Assembly: GCA_002479035.1 (NCBI GenBank)
Contig: DLLA01000090.1
Location: 36,333 to 42,754, forward strand
Direction: 5' to 3'
Source of the DNA: Bacteroidales bacterium UBA7574
GTDB lineage: Bacteria > Bacteroidota > Bacteroidia > Bacteroidales > Paludibacteraceae
Length of the DNA stretch: 6,422 nt
Of the stretch, positions 1 to 5,500 are shown piece after piece. Numbering within the stretch: position 1 is the first letter of the stretch; every line of letters starts with the position of its first letter. The notes below the pieces were generated by a model. The model saw only the letters and a program-made list of their open reading frames with translations. It did no database searches and was not told where the DNA came from. The position numbers and the translations under genes are program-made.

Positions 1-30
1 AGGTGATTAGTAGGTGATTAGTAGGTGATT
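1..30. repeat. 11-bp tandem repeat at the left edge
   Basis: The window opens with AGGTGATTAGT at 1-11, an identical copy at 12-22 and a partial third copy AGGTGATT at 23-30, after which the pattern breaks. Copies may continue to the left, outside the window. All three forward frames meet a stop codon within the first 17 bases, so the repeat is not coding on this strand. The unit contains ATTAGT, which also forms the core of the array between purH and purD. I know of no function for it. It could be a replication-slippage array in an intergenic spacer. Confidence 0.8.
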
Positions 31-58
31 GTCGGGAGTATAACGAGTGGATAAGATA

Positions 59-89
59 CAAATATAACAATGTAAACAAGATTCTGCAA
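59..89 (-). promoter_or_regulatory. possible leftward Bacteroidota-type promoter
   Basis: Read on the minus strand, positions 66-59 are TATATTTG, a full match to the Bacteroidota -7 element TAnnTTTG. Twenty bases upstream on that strand, positions 89-87 read TTG, which could serve as the -33 element (consensus TTTG, usual spacing about 19-21). It would drive transcription leftward, away from purM, and so would imply a divergent gene beyond the left edge that cannot be seen. The motif is short and the region A/T-rich, so chance occurrence is quite possible. I found no matching TAnnTTTG element on the + strand ahead of purM. Confidence 0.25.
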
Positions 90-90
90 G

Positions 91-128
91 TCCCCCTCTC
101 TGAGGGGGGCGGGGGAGTCAAAATTTTT
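91..128 (+). terminator. G/C-rich hairpin with alternative pairing, then a T-run
   Basis: CCCCCTC (92-98) pairs perfectly with GAGGGGG (102-108) around a 3-nt loop, TCT. A second G-run (111-115, followed by A116) can instead pair with TCCCCC (91-96), giving a 6-bp stem with a 14-nt loop, so the two structures exclude each other. A run of five T lies at 124-128, 15 nt after the first stem and 7 nt after the second. It could be a weak terminator for an upstream transcript, a leader attenuator for purM, or a dispersed intergenic palindrome. The gap before the T-run makes it a poor classical intrinsic terminator. Confidence 0.35.
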
Positions 129-137
129 AACAAAATA
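129..137 (+). promoter_or_regulatory. A-rich purM initiation region without Shine-Dalgarno
   Basis: The bases directly before the purM ATG are AACAAAATA, preceded by a T-run, with no GGAGG-like element at the usual distance. An unstructured A-rich leader of this kind is the usual initiation context in Bacteroidota. The purM frame stays open upstream to about position 18 but contains no ATG there, and the protein beginning at 138 aligns with the usual family N-terminus, so 138 is preferred. Confidence 0.5.
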
Positions 138-1166
138 ATGGCACAGCATTATGAAGCAGCAGGCGTGAACCTCGAAGCAGGATACGAGGTGGTAAGCCGC
201 ATCAAATCGCACGTTAAATCCACGGCACGCAAGGGCTCTATGGGCGGTATCGGTTCCTTCGGCGGAATGTTCGACCTGAGTGCACTCAATATCAAAGAGC
301 CCGTTCTCGTGTCGGGTACCGACGGTGTGGGTACAAAACTGAAACTCGCTTTCGAGTTGGACAAGCACGACACCATAGGTATCGATGCTGTGGCGATGTG
401 CGTCAACGATGTGCTCGCACAGGGTGCCGAACCGCTTATTTTTCTCGACTATGTGGCTATCGGGCATAATATCCCCGCCAAGGTGGAGGCTATCGTAGCG
501 GGAGTGGCAGAGGGCTGCCGCCAAGCGGGGTGCGCTCTGGTAGGCGGTGAGACTGCCGAGATGCCGGGTATGTACGGCAACGGCGAGTACGACATCGCCG
601 GTTACACCACGGGCGTGGTGGAGAAAGCCAAACTCATCGACGGCAGCAAGGTGAAAGCGGGTGATGTGCTGGTCGGTATTCCCTCCACGGGTGTACACTC
701 CAATGGCTTCAGTCTGGTGCGTAAGATTGTGGCAGACGCAGGGCTTGACTTGCGCCGTGTCTATCCGGAGTTGGACACCGAGAAGACGCTCGGCGAGGTA
801 TTGCTCACCCCGACGCAGATATACGTAAAACAGGTGCTGGACGTGATACACCAATTGGACGTACACGGCGTGGCACACATCACGGGCGGTGGTTTTGACG
901 AGAATATCCCGCGTATCCTCGGTGAGGGACAGGGTATCCTTATCAATGAGGGCAGTTGGACTATTCTGCCGGTGTTCCGCTGCCTGGAGCAGTGGGGCAA
1001 TATCCCCCACCGCGAGATGTTCAACATCTTCAATATGGGCATTGGTATGGTGCTGGCTATGGACGGGAGCGATGCGCAAGCGGCTATCGACATTCTTGCC
1101 AAGCATGGTCTGCATGCTACCGTTATCGGCAGTATTGTAGAGGGAAAGGGCGTAACCATTCAATAA
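138..1166 (+). CDS. purM: Phosphoribosylformylglycinamidine cyclo-ligase (AIR synthase)
   Basis: PurM closes the imidazole ring, converting FGAM and ATP to AIR, ADP and phosphate in the cytosol (step five of purine synthesis). At 342 residues it has the usual length. The N-terminal AIRS domain (about 1-170) carries the nucleotide-binding [13 protein letters not shown] (59-71), [13 protein letters not shown] (87-99) and [11 protein letters not shown] (136-146). The C-terminal AIRS domain carries [14 protein letters not shown] (180-193), HITGGG (247-252) and NMGIGM (299-304). The N-terminus ([12 protein letters not shown]) fits the family and supports the ATG at 138. purN starts 10 nt after the stop. 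This is the canonical Bacillus/E. coli-type protein, not the longer divergent AIR-synthase-like protein (about 390 residues) that I recall from Bacteroides. A 381-residue open frame antisense to it is a composition artefact. Confidence 0.98.
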   Translation: MAQHYEAAGVNLEAGYEVVSRIKSHVKSTARKGSMGGIGSFGGMFDLSALNIKEPVLVSGTDGVGTKLKLAFELDKHDTIGIDAVAMCVNDVLAQGAEPLIFLDYVAIGHNIPAKVEAIVAGVAEGCRQAGCALVGGETAEMPGMYGNGEYDIAGYTTGVVEKAKLIDGSKVKAGDVLVGIPSTGVHSNGFSLVRKIVADAGLDLRRVYPELDTEKTLGEVLLTPTQIYVKQVLDVIHQLDVHGVAHITGGGFDENIPRILGEGQGILINEGSWTILPVFRCLEQWGNIPHREMFNIFNMGIGMVLAMDGSDAQAAIDILAKHGLHATVIGSIVEGKGVTIQ

Positions 1167-1176
1167 GAGTGTACAA

Positions 1177-1734
1177 GTGAAGCGTTTGGCAGTGTTTGCG
1201 AGCGGACGGGGCAGTAACTTCGAAGCGATAGTGTCGGCATGCGAGAGCGGTCGGCTGTGTGCCGAAGTGGTGCTGCTGGTCTGCGACCGACCGCAGGCAG
1301 AGGTAGTCGCACGTGCAGAGGCACACCACGTGCCGTGCTTTGCATTTAGTCCGAAAGACTATGCCGCCAAAGCCGACTACGAGCGCGAGATAGTGTCGCG
1401 TCTGCAGCAGAGTGGGGTGGAACTCATCTGTCTGGCGGGCTATATGCGGCTGCTGTCGGAGGTGTTGCTCAATGCCTACGAGGGGCGTATCATCAATATC
1501 CATCCATCGTTGCTGCCCGCTTTTAAGGGCGCACATGCCATTGAGCAAGCGTTGGCGTACGGCGTGAAAGTGTACGGCATAACCGTTCACTATGTGGACG
1601 CTTCGATGGACGGCGGGCGGATCATTGCGCAGCAGGCTATCCCCTACGAGGGAAGCGACATCACCGAGTTGGAAACACGGCTTCACACCATAGAACACGA
1701 ATTATATATTCAAACAATAAACAAACTGATATGA
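1177..1734 (+). CDS. purN: Phosphoribosylglycinamide formyltransferase 1 (GAR transformylase, 10-formyl-THF dependent)
   Basis: PurN transfers the formyl group of 10-formyl-THF to GAR, giving FGAR (step three). The 185 residues form a single formyltransferase domain. ASGRGSNF (8-15) is the phosphate-binding loop. The catalytic triad expected from E. coli (Asn106, His108, Asp144) is present as Asn107 and His109 in NIHPSLLP and Asp145 in MDGG; His138 sits in TVHYV. Translation starts with GTG at 1177, because MKRLAVFASGRGSNF matches the family N-terminus and no ATG is nearby. There is no clear ribosome binding site, so initiation may depend on ribosomes finishing purM 10 nt upstream. The TGA stop overlaps the purH ATG by 4 nt (ATGA). 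From memory the sequence resembles Bacillus PurN closely (ASGxGSNFEAI, LLVCDxPQA, LAGYMRL). It overlaps in function with PurT encoded downstream. Confidence 0.98.
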   Translation: MKRLAVFASGRGSNFEAIVSACESGRLCAEVVLLVCDRPQAEVVARAEAHHVPCFAFSPKDYAAKADYEREIVSRLQQSGVELICLAGYMRLLSEVLLNAYEGRIINIHPSLLPAFKGAHAIEQALAYGVKVYGITVHYVDASMDGGRIIAQQAIPYEGSDITELETRLHTIEHELYIQTINKLI

Positions 1735-3284
1735 GAGCATTAGTAAGCGTAAGCGACAAGACAGGATTGGTAGAGTTCGTACAGGGCTTGCAGCAGCATG
1801 GTTGGGAGATTATCGCCACGGGCGGTACGCAACGGCTGCTGGAGGACGCGGGCATACACACTATCGGTATTTCGGAGGTAACAGGCTTCCCCGAAATATG
1901 CGACGGACGTGTCAAGACCCTCCACCCCAAAGTGCATGGTGCGCTGTTGGCACGCCGCGACGAACCTTCCCACTTGCAGGCACTCCGTGAGAACGGTATC
2001 GAGTTCATCGATATGGTATGCGTGAACCTCTATCCGTTCCGCGAGACGATTGCAAAAGAGGGTACCACTATGGCTGAGGCTGTCGAGAAAATAGACATAG
2101 GCGGTCCGTCAATGCTGCGCTCGGCTGCCAAGAACTGGAACGACGTAACGGTCGTTTGCGACCCCGCGGATTATCAGCGTGTCTTGGCTGAAATCGATGC
2201 CACGGGCAATACTACCCGTGAGACCCGTTTGCAGTTGTCTGCCAAAGCCTACACCCACACCGCCGAGTACGATATGTGTATCGCTACCTATATGCGCAAG
2301 GCGGCAGGGCTCAACGAGAAACTGTTCCTCGAGTACGACCTCAAGCAGAGTCTGCGCTATGGCGAGAACCCGCACCAGGACGCTAAGTTCTATGCCGCTC
2401 TCGAACCCGTGCCTTTCTCGCTGGCTACTGCCAAACAACTCAACGGCAAGGAACTCTCATACAACAACATACAGGATGCCAATGCTGCCCTCAATATCGT
2501 GCGCGAGTTTGGCAACACGCCTTTCTGTGTAGGGCTCAAGCACATGAACCCCTGCGGTGCGGCTATCGGCAAAGACGTGGTGGAAGCGTGGACAAAAGCC
2601 TACGAGGCGGACAAAGTGTCTATCTTCGGCGGTATCGTGGCTACCAATTGCGAATTGACCCGCGAGGCGGCGGAACTGATGAAACCTATCTTCCTCGAGA
2701 TTATTATGGCTCCCAAGTTCTCGGAGGGGGCATTGGAGGTACTCTGCACCAAGAAGAACCTGCGCCTTCTCGAAGTGAACATGGCTGCCGACAATGAGAC
2801 GCACATGCAATATGTGTCGGTCAACGGCGGTCTGCTGGCACAGCAGCAGGACACTACCACCGTTACGCTCACCCGTGATATGTGCGTTACGGAGTCCAAA
2901 CCGACCGACGAGCAGATGACCGACATGCAGTTTGCATGGCGTATTGTGAAGCACGTGAAGTCGAATGCCATCGTGGTGGTGAAGAACGGTCGCACCTACG
3001 GCGTAGGGGCAGGTCAGATGAACCGTGTCGGTTCGGCAGGTATCGCACTCCGTCAGGCGGAAGAAGCACTACGGGCAGAGGGCAAGGATATTCGCAAAGA
3101 GGGGCTCGTGATGAGCTCGGACGGTTTCTTCCCATTCGGCGACAGCGTGGAGAGCGCAGCCGAGTACGGCATTGCAGCTATCGTCCAACCCGGGGGCAGT
3201 GTCCGCGATGAGGAGAGCATCACTGCAGCCAACAAACACGGCATACCTATGCTCTTCACCGGAATGAGACACTTCAAACACTAA
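1731..3284 (+). CDS. purH: Bifunctional AICAR formyltransferase / IMP cyclohydrolase
   Basis: PurH catalyses the last two steps to IMP: formylation of AICAR with 10-formyl-THF, then ring closure of FAICAR. The 517 residues are normal for the family. The N-terminal cyclohydrolase domain (about 1-199) shows SVSDKTGL (6-13), STGGT-like ATGGT (29-33), [12 protein letters not shown] (59-70), NLYPF (99-103) and [16 protein letters not shown] (120-135). Lys62, Tyr101, Asp122 and Lys134 match residues implicated in cyclization. The transformylase domain (about 200-517) shows [10 protein letters not shown] (207-216), KHMNPCG (270-276) with the catalytic Lys270-His271 pair, [10 protein letters not shown] (463-472), QPGGSVRD (486-493) and a terminal MRHFKH. 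The ATG lies inside the purN stop (ATGA), so it is probably translated by coupling. It differs from the Bacteroides form I recall, which has KHNNACG. After the TAA the frame is open, through a 9-bp repeat, into purD. Confidence 0.98.
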   Translation: MRALVSVSDKTGLVEFVQGLQQHGWEIIATGGTQRLLEDAGIHTIGISEVTGFPEICDGRVKTLHPKVHGALLARRDEPSHLQALRENGIEFIDMVCVNLYPFRETIAKEGTTMAEAVEKIDIGGPSMLRSAAKNWNDVTVVCDPADYQRVLAEIDATGNTTRETRLQLSAKAYTHTAEYDMCIATYMRKAAGLNEKLFLEYDLKQSLRYGENPHQDAKFYAALEPVPFSLATAKQLNGKELSYNNIQDANAALNIVREFGNTPFCVGLKHMNPCGAAIGKDVVEAWTKAYEADKVSIFGGIVATNCELTREAAELMKPIFLEIIMAPKFSEGALEVLCTKKNLRLLEVNMAADNETHMQYVSVNGGLLAQQQDTTTVTLTRDMCVTESKPTDEQMTDMQFAWRIVKHVKSNAIVVVKNGRTYGVGAGQMNRVGSAGIALRQAEEALRAEGKDIRKEGLVMSSDGFFPFGDSVESAAEYGIAAIVQPGGSVRDEESITAANKHGIPMLFTGMRHFKH

Positions 3285-3320
3285 CCTATTAGTCCCATTA
3301 GTCTTATTAGTCCTATTAGC
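3285..3320 (+). repeat. 9-bp tandem array between purH and purD
   Basis: Four 9-bp units directly follow the purH stop codon: CCTATTAGT (3285-3293), CCCATTAGT (3294-3302), CTTATTAGT (3303-3311) and CCTATTAGC (3312-3320). Three bases, CCA, then precede the purD ATG. The array fills 36 of the 39 intergenic bases. The core ATTAG is kept in every unit and variation is at the second and third bases of each unit and at the last base of the final unit. In the shared purH/purD frame it has no stop and would read as repeated Pro/Leu-Ile-Ser. It contains no Shine-Dalgarno sequence. Its function is unknown; copy-number change would alter spacing without changing frame. Confidence 0.9.
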
Positions 3321-3323
3321 CCA

Positions 3324-4574
3324 ATGAAACAAGTTTTAGTAATCGGCGGTGGTGGTCGTGAGCACGCTATCGTGTATGCGTTGAGTCGCAGTCCGCAAGT
3401 GGAGAAGATATATTGCGCCCCCGGTAATGCGGGGATCGCCGCGCTGGCGGAGTGTGTCGCTCTCAAGGACACCGATGTGGAGGGACTGCTGGCATTTGCC
3501 AAAGAACACCGTATTGACCTCACGGTGGTAGGACCCGAAGCCGCTTTGGCAGCGGGTGTGGTGGACACTTTCCGTGCAGAGGGACTGCCTATATTCGGGC
3601 ATACCAAGGCGGCGACGCAGATTGAGTCGTCGAAGGAGTTTGCCAAGCAGATCATGACCCGCTACGGCATACCTACAGCCGCTTACCGCAGTTTCGACCG
3701 CTACGAAGACGCTATCGCCTATGTGCGCACCCGCAACCAATATCCTACCGTGCTCAAATACGACGGTCTGGCAGCAGGCAAAGGCGTGGTCATTCCGACT
3801 AACGAAGCCGAGGCGGACAAGGCGCTGCGCGATATGCTGGTCGGCGAGGAGTTCGGTAAAGGCAAGGTGGTGATAGAGGACTACCTGACAGGTCCCGAGT
3901 TCTCGTTTATGTGCTTTGTGTCGGGCGAGCGGGTGTATCCTATGCCGCTGGCGCAAGACCACAAGCGGGCGTACGACGGCGACAAAGGTCCGAACACGGG
4001 CGGTATGGGCGCTTATACGCCGCTGCCGTTCATCACTCGGGAGGACGAGGCGTTTGCCCTCCACCATATATTGCAGGCGACTGCCACGGGTATGGTTAAA
4101 GAAGGGTTGCCCCTGTCGGGCGTGCTGTACGGCGGACTGATGAAGACCCCGCAGGGAATCAAGGTAATAGAGTTTAATGCCCGTTTCGGTGACCCCGAGA
4201 CCGAGGTGGTGCTGCCGCTCCTGGACAGTGATGCATACGATGTGTTCTATGCCGTTGCTACGGGCGGTGACCTTGCCGAGGTGCGTTGGCACGAGAAAGC
4301 CACCGTGGGCGTGGTGTTGGCGTCCAAAGGCTACCCATCGCACTACGACAAGGGCTATCCCATTACCGGCACGGAAAACTTCGACGGACTGATTTTCCAC
4401 ATGGGTACCTGGTCGGAGAACGGACAACTACTCACCAACGGCGGACGCGTGATGATGTGTATCGCTACGGGCAAGGACATCGCCGAAGCGCAGCACAAAG
4501 TCTATCAGGAGATAGAAAAGATACATTGTGATAACTTGTTTTACAGAAAAGATATAGCCTATCAAGCATTATGA
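3324..4574 (+). CDS. purD: Phosphoribosylamine-glycine ligase (GAR synthetase)
   Basis: PurD joins glycine to phosphoribosylamine using ATP, giving GAR (step two), the substrate of both PurN and PurT. The 416 residues have the expected architecture: an N-terminal Rossmann-like domain with VLVIGGGGREHA (4-15) and APGNAG (32-37), an ATP-grasp domain (about 100-290) with KYDGLAAGKGV (145-155), AQDHKRAYDGDKGPNTGGMGAY (starting at 210) and the GAR synthetase signature RFGDPETE (287-294), and a C-terminal domain ending NLFYRKDIAYQAL. The ATG at 3324 gives the standard MKQVLVIGGGGREH start. No Shine-Dalgarno sequence is seen; a 9-bp array fills the 39-nt gap to purH. The TGA stop overlaps the folD ATG by 4 nt. 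The AQDHKRAYDGDKGPNTGGMGA motif is the common bacterial form, unlike the divergent version I recall in Bacteroides. Confidence 0.98.
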   Translation: MKQVLVIGGGGREHAIVYALSRSPQVEKIYCAPGNAGIAALAECVALKDTDVEGLLAFAKEHRIDLTVVGPEAALAAGVVDTFRAEGLPIFGHTKAATQIESSKEFAKQIMTRYGIPTAAYRSFDRYEDAIAYVRTRNQYPTVLKYDGLAAGKGVVIPTNEAEADKALRDMLVGEEFGKGKVVIEDYLTGPEFSFMCFVSGERVYPMPLAQDHKRAYDGDKGPNTGGMGAYTPLPFITREDEAFALHHILQATATGMVKEGLPLSGVLYGGLMKTPQGIKVIEFNARFGDPETEVVLPLLDSDAYDVFYAVATGGDLAEVRWHEKATVGVVLASKGYPSHYDKGYPITGTENFDGLIFHMGTWSENGQLLTNGGRVMMCIATGKDIAEAQHKVYQEIEKIHCDNLFYRKDIAYQAL

Positions 4575-5431
4575 TAATAGACGGAAAACAGATAGCCCAG
4601 TCGCTCAAAGACGAAATGCGTGAAGAGGTACTCCGACTGCGTGCAAAATATGGTCGTGCGCCCCGTTTGGAGGTCATCATAGTGGGGAATAACCCCGCTT
4701 CGCGGTCGTATGTACGCGGAAAAATCAAAGCCACCGAGTATTGCGGTTTCGACGGCGAACTCGTCGAACTGCCCGAAGACGTGCAGGAGAGCGTGTTGCT
4801 TCAAGAGATAGACCGCCTCAACCGCGACAATGGTGTGGACGGTATCCTCGTGCAACTGCCCTTGCCCAAGCATATCAACGAGCAGAAAGTGATAGACGCT
4901 ATCTCACCCGAGAAGGATGTGGACGGTTTTCATCCCGAAAACGTGGCACGCCTGTGGCTCAATCAGGAGTGTATCCTACCCTGTACGCCGAAGGGTATTA
5001 TCGTGCTTTTAGAGAAAGCAGGTGTACCGTTCGCCGGCAAGCGGGCGGTGGTAGTAGGGCGCAGCAATATCGTGGGAAAGCCTGTAGCCAAACTGCTGCT
5101 CGACAAGAACTGCACCGTTACCATAGCACATTCGCGCACGCAGAACCTGCCCGCAGTGTGCCGTGAGGCGGATATTCTCGTAGCGGCGGTGGGGCGTGCC
5201 AAGATGATAACCGCCGACTATGTCAAACCCGGTGCGGCGGTCATCGATGTGGGTATCAACCGCACCGAGGACGGACACCTCGTGGGCGATGTGGACTTTG
5301 ATGCCGTCAAGAACATCGCAGGCTGTATCACGCCTGTCCCCGGTGGTGTCGGACCTATGACCATCACCATGCTGATGCAAAACACGATTGAGTGTTTCAA
5401 GAAAAGAATGACAAGAAACCAGATAAACTAG
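4571..5431 (+). CDS. folD: Bifunctional methylene-THF dehydrogenase / methenyl-THF cyclohydrolase
   Basis: FolD oxidizes 5,10-methylene-THF with NADP+ and hydrolyses the methenyl intermediate to 10-formyl-THF, the donor used by PurN and PurH. At 286 residues it is a normal stand-alone bacterial FolD. The folate site shows SYVRGK with Tyr47 and Lys51 (the Y-x3-K pair of the human enzyme), VQLPLPKHI (94-102, Gln95) and KDVDGFHPEN (115-124, Asp118). The Rossmann NADP site is VVVGRSNIVGKPVAKLLL (160-177). TPVPGGVGPMTITMLMQNT (starting at 254) is the C-terminal signature. The ATG overlaps the purD stop (ATGA), so it is probably coupled to purD. Its TAG stop is the first of seven TAG triplets spaced 9 nt apart in the same frame. 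Placing folD inside the purine operon ties cofactor supply to demand. It lacks insertions I recall in Bacteroides FolD. Confidence 0.98.
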   Translation: MIIDGKQIAQSLKDEMREEVLRLRAKYGRAPRLEVIIVGNNPASRSYVRGKIKATEYCGFDGELVELPEDVQESVLLQEIDRLNRDNGVDGILVQLPLPKHINEQKVIDAISPEKDVDGFHPENVARLWLNQECILPCTPKGIIVLLEKAGVPFAGKRAVVVGRSNIVGKPVAKLLLDKNCTVTIAHSRTQNLPAVCREADILVAAVGRAKMITADYVKPGAAVIDVGINRTEDGHLVGDVDFDAVKNIAGCITPVPGGVGPMTITMLMQNTIECFKKRMTRNQIN

Positions 5432-5493
5432 AAGAACTAGAAATTCTAGAAATTCTAGAAAATCTAGAAAATCTAGAAATTCTAGAAAAACCA
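5431..5493 (+). repeat. 9-bp tandem array (TAG ladder) between folD and purT
   Basis: Seven 9-bp units lie head to tail: GAAGAACTA (5431-5439), GAAATTCTA (5440-5448 and 5449-5457), GAAAATCTA (5458-5466 and 5467-5475), GAAATTCTA (5476-5484) and a degenerate GAAAAACCA (5485-5493). In the folD frame, TAG falls at 5429 (the real stop), 5438, 5447, 5456, 5465, 5474 and 5483. Each junction holds the palindrome TCTAGA or close to it, so several hairpin registers are possible. The 10-mer AAACCAGATA occurs on both sides, at 5416-5425 and 5488-5497, exactly 72 bp (eight periods) apart, so the array may have grown from the folD 3' end. The purT ATG lies 7 nt after the last unit. Function unknown. Confidence 0.92.
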
Positions 5494-5500
5494 GATAGAA

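Noticed and set aside
29..57. Sigma-70-type promoter for purM (TTGTCG, 17-base spacer, TAAGAT)
   Set aside because: Each box matches only four of six consensus bases, and the initiation regions argue against a host using that consensus. It is indistinguishable from chance.
104..115. G-quadruplex in the G-rich run of the leader
   Set aside because: There are only two G-runs, so at best a weak two-layer structure. Pairing with the adjacent C-run is far more likely.
1..137. Purine riboswitch ahead of purM
   Set aside because: I could not find the conserved core segments of the guanine/adenine aptamer. The only clear structure is the C-run/G-run hairpin.
18..1163. 381-codon open frame on the minus strand opposite purM, longer than purM itself
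   Set aside because: It lies antisense to a fully conserved gene, its product is His-rich and resembles no known family, and long antisense frames are expected opposite genes with G/C-rich third positions.
3336..4427. 363-codon minus-strand open frame opposite purD
   Set aside because: Antisense shadow of a conserved gene with no recognizable domain and no start context of its own.
5429..5485. TAG reassigned to a sense codon, making the ladder a readthrough peptide
   Set aside because: FolD ends at the first TAG at a family-typical length. The genes use TAA, TGA and TAG as stops, and none has an internal TAG.
5431..5493. CRISPR array
   Set aside because: Units are 9 bp and contiguous, with no spacers and no cas genes nearby.
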